A stretch of DNA of 62,946 nt from Streptomyces tailanensis (GTDB lineage Bacteria; Actinomycetota; Actinomycetes; Streptomycetales; Streptomycetaceae), in assembly GCF_008386495.1 (NCBI RefSeq), contig NZ_VTHJ01000059.1, forward strand, positions 1 to 62,946. The letters run 5' to 3'. Numbering within the stretch: the stretch's first letter is position 1; every line of letters begins with the position of its first letter. The notes under the pieces are model-generated. The model saw nothing but the letters and a program-made list of their open reading frames with translations, had not been told where the DNA came from and did no database searches. A program made the translations under genes and the position numbers. This document shows, piece after piece, positions 24,264 to 32,685 of this stretch.

Positions 24264-26939
24264 CTAGACCACCGGATCCACCAACGACTGCTCCGTCAAC
24301 GACTGTTCCGCCCAGATGACCTTGCCCTCCGGCAGGAAGCGGGTGCCCCAGCGCTGGGTGAACTGGGAGATGAGGAACAGGCCGCGGCCGCCCTCGTCGG
24401 TCGTGCGCGGGTGGCGGAGGTGGGGCGCGGTGGGGCCGCCGTCGAACACCTCGCAGATCAGGGTGCGTTCGAGGATGAGCCGGAGCCGGATGGGCCCGGT
24501 GGCGTGCCGGATGGCGTTGGTGACGAGTTCGCTGACGACGAGTTCGGTGGTGAACGCCAGCTCGTCGAGTCCCCACAGCCCTAGTTGCCGTGCGGTGGTC
24601 TTGCGGGCCTCGGCGACCCGCGCCGGGTCGGCCGGGAGTTCCCAGGAGGCGACGCGGTGGGCGGGCAGGCGCCGGGTGCGGGCCAGGAGGAGGGCCACGT
24701 CGTCGGTGGGGCGGGCCGGGGCGAGGGAGTCGAGGACGCGCTGGGCATGGCATTCGAGGGAGGCCTCGGGCCGGGCGAGCGCACGGCACAGCGTGTCGGG
24801 GGAGGCGTCGGCGAGCAGCCCGTCGGTGTACAGGGCTATCACCGTGCCCGCGGGCAGTTCCAGGTGCAGCACCTCGAAGGGGTGCCCGTCGACGCCGAGG
24901 GCCGGTCCCTCGGGCAGTTCGGGGAAGGTGACCGTGCCGTCGGAAGCGACCAGGGCCGGGGCGAACCGGCCGGCGGCGGCCATGGCGCACGCGCCGGACA
25001 CCGGGTCGTGGACGACGTACAGACAACGCGCCCCCACCGTCTCGACGCTGCCCGCGCCCGGCTCGGCGCCCTCCTGCCGCGCCGACTTGGCGACCATGTC
25101 GTCGAGGTGGGCGAGCACCTCGTCCGGCGGCAGATCGAGATCGGCGAGCGTCCGTACGGCCGTCCGCAGCCGCCCCATCGCGGCGGCGCCGTCGATGCCG
25201 TGGCCCGCGACCTCGCCGACGACGAGGGCGACCCGGGCGCCGGAGAGCGGGATGACGTCGTACCAGTCGCCGCCGAGTCCGGTCAGTTCGTCGGCGGGCC
25301 GGTAGCGGACGGCGACCTCGGCCGCGTCCTGCTCCGGCAGGCGGCGCGGCAGGAGGCTGCGCTGGAGGACCAGTGCGGCGTCGCGTTCACGTGTGTACCG
25401 GCGGGCGTTGTCGACGCACACGGCGGCACGGCCGACCAGCTCCTCGGCCAGGCTCAGGTCGACCGCGTCGAAGGGGTCCTCGCGGTCGCGCCGGAAGAAC
25501 GTGGTGATGCCGAGCGTGATGCCGCGCGCCCGTACCGGCACGACCATCACGCTGTGCAGCCCGAGCGCCGCGATGGGCATGCCCCGCCCGTCCGTCCCGC
25601 CCAGCCCGCCGGGGATGGCCTCGGCCCACTCCGCCGACAGCGGGTCCAGCCTCGGCTCCGACCACGACCGGCCGCTGACCAGCACCCGCACCGGGGGCGA
25701 CCCGGCCGCGTACGAGGCGATCCCGCCGATCTCCACGACGGCCTCCGGCACCCCGTCGTGGACGGACCGCTGCGCGCTGCGCCGCAGCGGAACGGAGCCG
25801 CCCGACCCGTCGGATGCGTCGCCCATGGGCCCCGGCTCTGCGCCGCGCAGCACCGAGTCCAGCAGGTCCACGGTCACGAAGTCGGCGAGGGCAGGCACCA
25901 CGACATCCGCCAGCTCCTGCGCCGTCCGCCGTACGTCGAGGGTGCGGCCGATCTGCTCCCCGGCCCGGTCCAGCACGGCGAGCCGGGTCCGGGCGCGGTG
26001 CCGCTCCGACACGTCCATCACCGTGTAGTACACGCCGATGGGCCGCCCCTGGTCGTCGTCCAGCCTCGTGAACGACATCGCGTGCGCGGTCTCGCGGTGC
26101 GGCGCCGACCGGACCCGGCCCACATGCTCGTAGTCGAGCACCGGCACACCGGTCTCCAGCACCTTCCGCATCTGCGCCTCGATGCGCTCCGCGTCAAGGC
26201 CCGGCTGCACCTCCGCGAGCCGCAGCCCCACCCGCTCGTGCGCCCGCCCGCCCCCGAACCGCTCCAACGCCGCGTTCGACCACACGAACCGCAGATCCGT
26301 GTCCACGATCGCGATCCCGATCGGCGCCCGCGCCGTCATCCGCTCCAGCACCGTACGGCTCATGTCCCAGCCCGGCGCTTCGGTGGCATCGGAGACGAGG
26401 GCCACCCAGTGGGCGGGGTTGATGGGGTCGGCGGTCGGGGTGGAAAGGGGGAGGGGGGTGGGGGCCGGGGGCCGGGGCGCGTTGGGGTAGCCGGGCCGGG
26501 GCGGGGGCCAGGTGGCGGAACCCTCGGGCGACCGCTCGGCCGGCGCGGCCGCGGCGGGCCTCTCAGTCGATGCGGGCGTCGAGGGCGTCGCCTCGCGGGT
26601 GGGCACCACCCGGACCATCACCCTGATCCGCCGGCCGTCGCGGTGGCGGGCGGTGAGGATGCCGGACCAGCCGCCGAGGGGGCGGTGGGACTCGGCCAGC
26701 CGGCCGATGCGCTCGCCGTCCTCGGGGGTCAGCAGCGTACGGACGCTACGGCCCAGGATGTCGGCCGCCGGGTACCCGAAGAGCCGTTCGGCGTCCCGGG
26801 TCCAGCTCGTCACGATCCCGTCCGCGTCGATGAGCAGCGGCGCGGCGTCGGCCACGTCGAAGCGCTGACGGGTGACGGCACTGTCCCTGTCGGTCCCCAC
26901 GGCGGCCCTCTCTGTCGCTGAGACGCCCTCTGGCCCCAT
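24264..26939 (-). CDS. PAS-PAS-GAF-PP2C (SpoIIE)-HATPase regulator
   Basis: This is an 891-aa cytosolic signalling protein. PAS 1 is at ~30-110 (LLIDADGIVTSWTRDAERLFGY), a Pro-rich linker follows, then PAS 2 at ~195-310 (GIAIVDTDLRFVWSNAALERFGG), GAF at ~320-510, SpoIIE-type phosphatase at ~525-730 (GLGGDWYDVIPL, VVGEVAGHGIDGAAAMGRLR, LYTDGL) and RsbW-like HATPase at ~750-875 (VVSELVTNAIRHA, DEGGRGLFLI). Such proteins switch anti-sigma/anti-anti-sigma modules by dephosphorylation and rephosphorylation in response to ligands or redox. In the first phosphatase motif GEVAGHG stands where GDVxGHG is usual, so the metal-binding Asp is Glu. Confidence 0.9.
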   Translation of the reverse strand: MGPEGVSATERAAVGTDRDSAVTRQRFDVADAAPLLIDADGIVTSWTRDAERLFGYPAADILGRSVRTLLTPEDGERIGRLAESHRPLGGWSGILTARHRDGRRIRVMVRVVPTREATPSTPASTERPAAAAPAERSPEGSATWPPPRPGYPNAPRPPAPTPLPLSTPTADPINPAHWVALVSDATEAPGWDMSRTVLERMTARAPIGIAIVDTDLRFVWSNAALERFGGGRAHERVGLRLAEVQPGLDAERIEAQMRKVLETGVPVLDYEHVGRVRSAPHRETAHAMSFTRLDDDQGRPIGVYYTVMDVSERHRARTRLAVLDRAGEQIGRTLDVRRTAQELADVVVPALADFVTVDLLDSVLRGAEPGPMGDASDGSGGSVPLRRSAQRSVHDGVPEAVVEIGGIASYAAGSPPVRVLVSGRSWSEPRLDPLSAEWAEAIPGGLGGTDGRGMPIAALGLHSVMVVPVRARGITLGITTFFRRDREDPFDAVDLSLAEELVGRAAVCVDNARRYTRERDAALVLQRSLLPRRLPEQDAAEVAVRYRPADELTGLGGDWYDVIPLSGARVALVVGEVAGHGIDGAAAMGRLRTAVRTLADLDLPPDEVLAHLDDMVAKSARQEGAEPGAGSVETVGARCLYVVHDPVSGACAMAAAGRFAPALVASDGTVTFPELPEGPALGVDGHPFEVLHLELPAGTVIALYTDGLLADASPDTLCRALARPEASLECHAQRVLDSLAPARPTDDVALLLARTRRLPAHRVASWELPADPARVAEARKTTARQLGLWGLDELAFTTELVVSELVTNAIRHATGPIRLRLILERTLICEVFDGGPTAPHLRHPRTTDEGGRGLFLISQFTQRWGTRFLPEGKVIWAEQSLTEQSLVDPVV

Positions 26940-27034
26940 TATTCACCTTGTGTGATCGCAGGCGGGCCAACTCGTGACGACGCGACGACGCGAGGCGAGC
27001 GACGACCCGCCGTGGGATGCGGGCCCCCGTACCG

Positions 27035-27427
27035 TCAGCAGTCGCGGAACTCCGGCGACTGGTTGAGGATCTGCGACCGCAGCGAGGTGAAACGCGTGTA
27101 TGTCTCGCCGCCGCGGGCCTCCGGCGGGAAGACCGCCACCCGGTGGCAGTTCTGGAAGGCGAGCGCCACACCGAAGTTCCGCTCCAAACTCCCCCGGATC
27201 GCGTCGCTGGAAAGCGCCCGCAGCAACTGCCCCCGCTCCTTCTCCGACGGCGGCGGGGTCTGGTTGTCGGCGAACTCAGCGCTGCCCGCGCGCAGTTCAC
27301 CGACGAGGGAGGCGACGAGTTCGTACGCGTACGGCAGCGACGTACGAACCGTCTCCACGAACTCCTCCTCCCGCACCTCGCCGGTTTCGGCCTGGGCGAG
27401 CAACTGCGGGGAGACGTCGAGCGACAT
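27035..27427 (-). CDS. SCO5389-family protein
   Basis: This 130-aa cytosolic protein is recognised as the SCO5389-type family of Streptomyces by MSLDVSPQLLAQAETGEV, FADNQTPPP, LLRALSSDAIRG and FQNCHRVAVFPPEA. The function is unknown. It lies 48 bp downstream of the MinD/CooC-like ATPase on the same strand; this pairing recurs in Streptomyces and suggests they act together. Confidence 0.82.
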   Translation of the reverse strand: MSLDVSPQLLAQAETGEVREEEFVETVRTSLPYAYELVASLVGELRAGSAEFADNQTPPPSEKERGQLLRALSSDAIRGSLERNFGVALAFQNCHRVAVFPPEARGGETYTRFTSLRSQILNQSPEFRDC

Positions 27428-27475
27428 GGGTGTTCCTGTTCTGTGCTGTGCTGTTCGGGGTGGGGCGGGGGTGGT

Positions 27476-28438
27476 TCAGAAGGAGACGGCGGCGAGGGCC
27501 TCCGGCCCATGCCGGAACTCGGGGTCGACCTGGGCGGCGAGGTCGTGCCCGGTGGCGTCGTTGGCCCAGGCGGCGGCGTTGCGGAGATGGAACTCGACGG
27601 CGTGTCGCTGGAAGGTGGCCCAGTCCTTGGTACGCCCGTCGACGACGGCCTTGAGCTGCTCCAGGGTCCGCAGGTTGTGCGACTCCAACTCGCCCTGCGC
27701 ACGCCCCTGTTCCTGCGCGCGGACGTACGACGACTGCACGCAGTGCGCGACCAGGTCGTCGCCCACGTGCTCCTTGAGGAAGAGCAGGTCGTCCTCGCCG
27801 GTGACCTTGTTGCCGACGACCCCGATCGGAATCCCGAACTCGGCGGCGTGCTCCCGGTACTGCCGGTACACGGACACGCTCTTCCGCGTCGGCTCGACGA
27901 CCAGGAAGGTCATGTCGAACCGGGTGAACAGCCCGGACGCGAAGGCGTCGGCCCCGGCGGTCATGTCGACGACGACGTACTCACCGGCCCCGTCGACGAG
28001 GTGGTTGAGGTACAGCTCCACGGCCCCGAGCTTGGAGTGGTAGCAGGCGACGCCGAGGTCGCTCTCGCCGAAGGCGCCGGTGACCATGAGGGGTACTTCG
28101 CCGACGCGCCGTACGTGCGTGCCGTGGACGTCGTCGTTGCCGAGCAGCCGCAGCAGGCGTGAGCCCCGCCCCGGCGGAGTCGTCTTGACCATGGCCTCTC
28201 GGGACACGATCCGCGGATTGGTCCCCCGCAGACAGTCCTTGATCTCCCCGGTGCGGGAGCTGAGCGGCGGAGCGCCGAACTCGTCGTCCTCGTCGAGCCC
28301 GAGGGCGTGCGCGAGGTGCTGGTTGATGTCGCCGTCGACCGCGACGAGCGGGGCGCCGGACCGGGCGAGATGCCGGGCGAAGAGCGCGGACAGCGTGGTC
28401 TTGCCGCTGCCGCCTTTGCCTACGAATGCGACGCGCAC
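27476..28438 (-). CDS. MinD/CooC-like P-loop ATPase
   Basis: This 320-aa cytosolic ATPase has a deviant Walker A at the N-terminus (VGKGGSGKTTLSALFARHLA), a switch I-like VDGDINQHLAHALG and Walker B VVVDMTAGADAFASGLF. A base-recognition-like GVVGNKVTGEDD follows. This is the ParA/MinD superfamily layout, nearest to CooC-type maturation ATPases. It is probably co-transcribed with the SCO5389-type protein. The client is unknown. Confidence 0.82.
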   Translation of the reverse strand: MRVAFVGKGGSGKTTLSALFARHLARSGAPLVAVDGDINQHLAHALGLDEDDEFGAPPLSSRTGEIKDCLRGTNPRIVSREAMVKTTPPGRGSRLLRLLGNDDVHGTHVRRVGEVPLMVTGAFGESDLGVACYHSKLGAVELYLNHLVDGAGEYVVVDMTAGADAFASGLFTRFDMTFLVVEPTRKSVSVYRQYREHAAEFGIPIGVVGNKVTGEDDLLFLKEHVGDDLVAHCVQSSYVRAQEQGRAQGELESHNLRTLEQLKAVVDGRTKDWATFQRHAVEFHLRNAAAWANDATGHDLAAQVDPEFRHGPEALAAVSF

Positions 28439-28812
28439 GGGCGAACACCCCCCGGAAGTCGATTGAAGGGATTATTGAAGGGGCTAATGAAAACGAATGT
28501 CATGAACGTAGAGACTCGGGAGCGGACCGGAGGTTGTCAAATCCGGGCCGGGGCAACTCCTGCGGCGGCCGGACGAGTTGGGTAAGAGCGTTCGGGGGAA
28601 TGTGAGCGGAATGTGAAGTGAACCGGCGTTTCCCGAGGTTGACAGCCCCTACCCGGTGATAAACGATGTGCGCACGCTGTGGCTCAAGTGACCACTGAAC
28701 CCGGCGTTTTCTCAGACCACTCACACCCCGGCGCGGCCCGACGCGGCTTCGTGCTGCCGTCTTCCGGCCGCGCCCCGGGTCTCGTACATCCGAGTTCCAG
28801 AATGGGATCTGC
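28439..28812. other. Divergent intergenic region
   Basis: This stretch of 374 bp lies between the leftward ATPase and the rightward LAETG protein. It contains TGAAAACGAATGTCA at 28488-28502, which matches 12 of 15 positions of the Streptomyces Zur-box consensus as I recall it. A TTGACA at 28638-28643 could be a -35 element for the rightward gene, with AT-rich GATAAACGATG following. No gene is supported. Confidence 0.35.
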
Positions 28813-29775
28813 ATGTCCATAGCGAGACGTGTCACTGTGCGCCGCCTGCTGGGGACGGGCGTCGCCGCTCTTGCGCTGAGCGCGTCGGTGACCGGTCCGG
28901 CCTTCGCCAGTGAAACCCCCGGCGGCGAGGGCTGGGGCGGCAAGAAGAGTTACGCCCCCGGTGAGGGCGCGGGCACGGCCACCGAGACCGACCGCTGCGA
29001 GTTCTCCCTGGACGGCGTGAACTTCGCCGACTGGGTCAAGCTCGACGACCAGAACCTCAAGCCCACCGAGGACGGCAAGGCCCACATCAAGGTCCGCACC
29101 GCCCCCGACGCCACGACCTGCACGGTCTCCCTCGCGTCCTACCTGGCCCACGGCCCCACCTTCGCCACCTCCGGCGAACAGGTCTTCGTCGACTTCGACA
29201 CGGTCACGGTGAAGCCGGGCACGACGGACTCCCTGGACATCGCGGTCCCGGACGCGGGCTGCTACGCCCAGATCGACCTGTACCGGGGGAAGGTGAAGTT
29301 CGACGGCAAGCTCGACGCCGTCGATGGCTTCGAACACGGCGACGTCCCGAAAGGCCCGGACCGCCCGGTCATCAAGGACAAGCTGATCGCGGCCTGGAAC
29401 GGCGGCACGAAGGACTGCACGACGGAGGAGGAGCCGCCCCCGTCGGAGGAGAAGCCCCCGGCCGAGGAAGAGCCCCCGACGGAGGAGCAGCCCCCCGCGG
29501 AGGAACAGCCTCCGGCCGAGGACAACCCTCCGGCCGAGGAGAACCCCCCGGCGGACGAGAACCCCCCGTCCGACGACTCCGAGTCCCCCGACCCCACCCC
29601 CTCCACCTCCACCCCGGCCGCCCCCACCCCCAACGGCGGCACCCCCGGCGACCTCGCCGAAACGGGCGGCGGCAACACGATCCCGATCGCGATCGGCGCG
29701 GCCGGCCTGCTGGCAGCGGGCGGCGCGATCTTCGTGGTGACCCGGCGCAGGGGCGCGGGCCGCACGGGCGCCTGA
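28813..29775 (+). CDS. Sortase-anchored surface protein (LAETG)
   Basis: This 320-aa wall protein has a signal peptide (~1-32). A globular domain with two Cys (~50-200) is followed by a long Pro/Glu-rich repeat spacer (PPAEEEPPTEEQ-type units, ~205-265). The C-terminal sorting signal is LAETGGG, a hydrophobic span (IPIAIGAAGLLAAGGAIFVV) and TRRRGAGR. LAXTG signals are processed by class E sortases in Streptomyces. The globular domain is not recognised. Confidence 0.88.
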   Translation: MSIARRVTVRRLLGTGVAALALSASVTGPAFASETPGGEGWGGKKSYAPGEGAGTATETDRCEFSLDGVNFADWVKLDDQNLKPTEDGKAHIKVRTAPDATTCTVSLASYLAHGPTFATSGEQVFVDFDTVTVKPGTTDSLDIAVPDAGCYAQIDLYRGKVKFDGKLDAVDGFEHGDVPKGPDRPVIKDKLIAAWNGGTKDCTTEEEPPPSEEKPPAEEEPPTEEQPPAEEQPPAEDNPPAEENPPADENPPSDDSESPDPTPSTSTPAAPTPNGGTPGDLAETGGGNTIPIAIGAAGLLAAGGAIFVVTRRRGAGRTGA

Positions 29776-29790
29776 CCCTTCTCGGACGCG

Positions 29791-29830
29791 GGCCGGGGCC
29801 TTGGAGCGTGGGTGCTCCGGGCCCCGGGCC
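29791..29830 (+). terminator. Hairpin terminator after LAETG gene
   Basis: GGCCGGGGCC..GGAGC pairs with GCTCC..GGCCCCGGGCC around GTGGGT, with one bulge. It lies about 16 bp after the stop. Confidence 0.6.
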
Positions 29831-29921
29831 TCTGAGCAATCCGCCGCCCCCTCACGTACCCCTTGCCGAGTGCACTCACTACGAAGTACCCGGTACGAAG
29901 AAGGCGAACGGAGAACAGGAC

Positions 29922-30344
29922 GTGGTGACGAAGCTGACGCGTGGCGCCGCGCTGGCTGCCACCCTGGCCGTCCTGCCCCTGATGGCGGCGTGTGGCGGCG
30001 GTGACGACGACAAGGCCGCGGGCAAGGCGACCGGCGACTCCAGCCCGGTGGCCGCGGTGGTGGCGCCGGCCAAGGTCGAGGTGATCGCCTCCCTCACGGG
30101 CTGCGAGGTGAAGATCCGCACCGAGGCGGAGGAGCTTCGCGAGGGCGTCTGCCAAACCCCCGAGGGCGACTACCTCATCACCACCTTCCCGAAGGAAGAA
30201 CTGAAGGAGACCTGGCTGGAGTCCGCCGCCATCTACGGCGGCAAGTACCTGGTCGGCCCCCGCTGGGCCATTTCCGCCAAGCCCGCCGTGCTCGAACCCC
30301 TCAAGGCCAAGGTCGGCGGGACGATCCAGGACGTGAGCCCGTGA
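29922..30344 (+). CDS. Small lipoprotein, unknown
   Basis: This 140-aa lipoprotein starts at GTG 29922 or 29925 (CAGGA just upstream). The lipobox LPLMAAC lies near residue 21, followed by GGGDDDKAAGKATG and a Ser/Pro linker. A small domain with two Cys (SLTGCEVKIRTEAEELREGVCQTPEGDYLITTFPK) probably forms a disulfide. No family is recognised. A perfect hairpin terminator and then an oppositely oriented tRNA gene follow. Confidence 0.75.
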   Translation: MVTKLTRGAALAATLAVLPLMAACGGGDDDKAAGKATGDSSPVAAVVAPAKVEVIASLTGCEVKIRTEAEELREGVCQTPEGDYLITTFPKEELKETWLESAAIYGGKYLVGPRWAISAKPAVLEPLKAKVGGTIQDVSP

Positions 30345-30353
30345 CGCGCAACG

Positions 30354-30392
30354 CATGAGCCCCACTTCGCGTGCCGCGAAGTGGGGCTCATG
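30354..30392. terminator. 18-bp perfect hairpin between lipoprotein and tRNA genes
   Basis: CATGAGCCCCACTTCGCG (30354-30371) pairs perfectly with its complement at 30375-30392 around TGC. It is placed to end both the rightward lipoprotein transcript and the leftward tRNA transcript, whose CCA end is at 30396. Confidence 0.85.
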
Positions 30393-30395
30393 GAC

Positions 30396-30468
30396 TGGAG
30401 CGCCGGGCAGGCCTTGCACCTGCATTTCCCCGCAGGAAGCGGGGCGTCTTTCCTTGGACCACCAACGC
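30396..30468 (-). tRNA. tRNA-Gly (UCC), atypical T-loop
   Basis: The 73-nt sequence folds as a full cloverleaf with encoded CCA. The acceptor is GCGTTGG with CCGGCGC (two G-U pairs); U8; a short D-arm GTC/GAC with A14 and G18G19; anticodon stem CCCCG/CGGGG with loop CTTCCTG giving anticodon UCC; A15-U48 Levitt pair; T-stem GCAGG/CCTGC. Bacterial glycine identity is present: G1-C72, C2-G71, C35, C36 and discriminator U73. Two features are odd. The T-loop is TGCAAGG, so U55 is G (G-U-G-C in place of G-T-psi-C), and position 37 is U. These point to a tRNA used outside normal decoding, or to a decaying copy. A promoter-like element lies upstream and a hairpin downstream. Confidence 0.72.
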
Positions 30469-30509
30469 ATTGAGTGCTTCCCGGAGTTCCGGTGAGCGGC
30501 TCGTGATCA

Positions 30510-30538
30510 ATCATACGGGATCACCGGCGTCGCACCAA
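30510..30538 (-). promoter_or_regulatory. Candidate promoter of tRNA-Gly gene
   Basis: On the minus strand TTGGTG (30538-30533) and TATGAT (30515-30510) are separated by 17 bases, matching a housekeeping-type promoter. Transcription would start near 30503, about 35 nt before the mature tRNA 5' end. It lies just past the stop of the leftward gene at 30559. Confidence 0.5.
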
Positions 30539-30558
30539 CTCGCCCGCAGGGAAAGCGT

Positions 30559-31161
30559 TCAGAGCAGCTCCGCCTGGGGTTCGTACTCGATGCGGAGGTA
30601 CTTGGCGTTCTGGTCGCCGTAGGCCTCGCGGAGGATCGGTTCGGCGGTGCCTGGGTCGTCGACGCCGATGTGGACGTGGCCGGTGCCGTCGAGGCCGACA
30701 CTGCGCATGCTGAACGTGCCGTCCCAGCGGCGCATGTCGTCGCCGATGCGGTCGGAGAGGGCGTTGAGGTCCTTCTCGTTGATGTCCCTGTCGTACAGGC
30801 GGACGGTCACCCCCTGCTCGGCGGCACCGCACACATCCGTGTCGAACGCCTCGGAAGGGATGCGGTAGATCTCCACGGCTCGGCCGTCCTCGTCGACCAC
30901 CAGCCCGGTGAAGACGTTGGCATGACGGCCGTACGCCAACCCGTCCACGTACCCCAGCGTCCGGTCCAACGGGGTGTCCTCCGGTGCGCCATGGCCCGCG
31001 AGACTGCCCTCCGGCCGCGCGCCGACGCACACCTTGGCCGGCGTCGACACGTCCTCGACCGTCTGCGTACCGGCGCTCGCGCCCTGGAGCCCGCCCAGCG
31101 CCAGCGCCGTACCCGCGACGACCGCACTCGTACCGAACCTCAACCTGGCCCGCATGCCCAT
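30559..31161 (-). CDS. Secreted protein of unknown function
   Basis: This is a 200-aa exported protein. ATG 31161 follows GGGGGG and begins a signal peptide (~8-30, SAVVAGTALALGGLQGASA). The mature part includes VCVGARPEGSLAGHGAPED, an alternation of beta strands (GLVVDEDGRAVEIYRIP) and a helical segment (DINEKDLNALSDRIGDDM), ending HVHIGVDDPGTAEPILREAYG. Two Cys residues are spaced widely. The family is not recognised. It lies upstream of the tRNA gene on the same strand. Confidence 0.72.
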   Translation of the reverse strand: MGMRARLRFGTSAVVAGTALALGGLQGASAGTQTVEDVSTPAKVCVGARPEGSLAGHGAPEDTPLDRTLGYVDGLAYGRHANVFTGLVVDEDGRAVEIYRIPSEAFDTDVCGAAEQGVTVRLYDRDINEKDLNALSDRIGDDMRRWDGTFSMRSVGLDGTGHVHIGVDDPGTAEPILREAYGDQNAKYLRIEYEPQAELL

Positions 31162-31281
31162 GTGTGTCCCCCCTTCGGACGGTACTGAGACGCCGGAGGT
31201 GGGCGATGGGTTCATTTCCTGGCACGCGCACGCGGCCCGGAGCTCATGCCCCGGGCCGCGTTCCGTCAGCGCGTCAGCGCG

Positions 31282-32685
31282 TCAGTAGCCCACCCGGAAC
31301 GTCGCGTCCGCTCGTTCCGTCGCCGTCGAGATCGGGTCGATGCGGAGCGCGAAGCCGCTGTGGCGGAGGTAGCGGGTCGGGTTGTTGTACGAGCGGAAGG
31401 AGGACCAGGTCGAGTCCGCGAGGCCTGCCGTGCGGACGAAGGTGGCGTCGGCGGCGAACGTCGACGTGCCGTCGTTCTCGTCGAGGCGGAGGTTGTAGCT
31501 GTAGTGGCGGAGGTAGCGGGTCGGGTAGTTGACCGACTGGAAGGAGACCGCCGAGGAGTCCGCGAGGCCCGGGACCAGCTTCCACTGGGAGTCGGGGTAC
31601 GGGTCGAAGGGGTACTCGTCTATGCGGCCCACGAAGCCGCTGTGGCGGACGTAACGGGCCGGGTAGTTGTAGGACTTGAGGCGGTTCCAGGCCGGGGCGC
31701 CCCACTTGGCGATCAGGTTGTTGTACTCGGTCGCCGTGATCGGGTGGATGCCGCAGTGCTTGGAGTTGAGGGGCTGGGTGTAGAGCTTCTGGTCCAGTGC
31801 CGTCCAGGTGCCGGCGGCCAGGTCGCTCGACTGCCAGACGTAGAAGACGCCGTTGGGGGTGTAGGTGTCTCCCCAGAGGTACCAGGTGTTCGACGTCAGG
31901 GACTTCACCACCGTCGGGGCCTCGGTGCCGCCGTGGGACGCCGCCGTGCTGAACGGGGTGAAGCTGCCGGGGTTGAGGGTCGTCGAGCGGGCGCCGACGA
32001 GGGTGCCGTTTCTCTTGAAGTAGAGGTAGTTGACGCCGTTCACGCCGGTCGTGAGGTTGCCGTCGATGACGTCGTAGCCGGGGTCGAAGAAGACCTGGGG
32101 ACTGTTCGTCGTACGGAAATCCGTCGTGTAGCTGACCATGATGACGTTGTGGCCGCTGCTGTTCACCGAGGAGTAGAGGATGCCGTACTGGCCGCGGGAG
32201 GCGTCCCAGTAGGCCTCGGGGGCCCAGCTGTGGGTGTTGGTCATGTCGTGCAGCTTCAGCAGGCGGTAGCCGGTGAAGGTGCGCAGGTCGGTGGAGTCCC
32301 AGACGTGGATGTTGACGCTGGTGCGGGTCCAGTCGGTGCCGCTGAGGTCCGTCGCGATGACGACGAAGGTGCCATCCTGCTTGCGCAGGACGAAGGGGTC
32401 ACGCAGGCCGCCGGCGCCGAGGGTGGGGGTGGCCACGGGGTTGTTCTGGTTGAGCGGGGTCCAGTTGAGGCCGTCCTGGCTGACGGCCAGGTGGAGGTTG
32501 TAGTCGGCCTCCAGCATGGTGTTGGACTCGGTGAAGTAGACCATCGCGTACGCCGAGTCGGCGGCGTGGGCGGTGCCGGCGCCGAGGGTCAGTACACCGG
32601 TCGCGGCGAGGGGAGTGGCGGCCGCCGCGCCGAGGAAGAGGCGGCGGGAGAGGCCCCGGCCCTGCGGTTCGCGCATGTCGCTCAT
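31282..32685 (-). CDS. Tat-exported GH43-like arabinanase with AbfB domain
   Basis: This is a 467-aa secreted glycosidase. The Tat signal is SRRLFLGAAAATPLA (residues 14-28). A five-bladed propeller of GH43-like type (~45-320) shows GGLRDPFVLRKQDG (family Asp), HSWAPEAYWD (Glu region) and GGTEAPTVV. A C-terminal AbfB/CBM42 beta-trefoil has three repeats (SYNYPARYVRHSGF, SVNYPTRYLRHYSY, SYNNPTRYLRHSGF) and binds arabinose side chains. The start at 32685 overlaps the stop of the GH27 gene (ATGA), so the two are made together. It is likely an arabinofuranosidase or arabinanase acting on plant arabinan/arabinoxylan. Confidence 0.85.
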   Translation of the reverse strand: MSDMREPQGRGLSRRLFLGAAAATPLAATGVLTLGAGTAHAADSAYAMVYFTESNTMLEADYNLHLAVSQDGLNWTPLNQNNPVATPTLGAGGLRDPFVLRKQDGTFVVIATDLSGTDWTRTSVNIHVWDSTDLRTFTGYRLLKLHDMTNTHSWAPEAYWDASRGQYGILYSSVNSSGHNVIMVSYTTDFRTTNSPQVFFDPGYDVIDGNLTTGVNGVNYLYFKRNGTLVGARSTTLNPGSFTPFSTAASHGGTEAPTVVKSLTSNTWYLWGDTYTPNGVFYVWQSSDLAAGTWTALDQKLYTQPLNSKHCGIHPITATEYNNLIAKWGAPAWNRLKSYNYPARYVRHSGFVGRIDEYPFDPYPDSQWKLVPGLADSSAVSFQSVNYPTRYLRHYSYNLRLDENDGTSTFAADATFVRTAGLADSTWSSFRSYNNPTRYLRHSGFALRIDPISTATERADATFRVGY

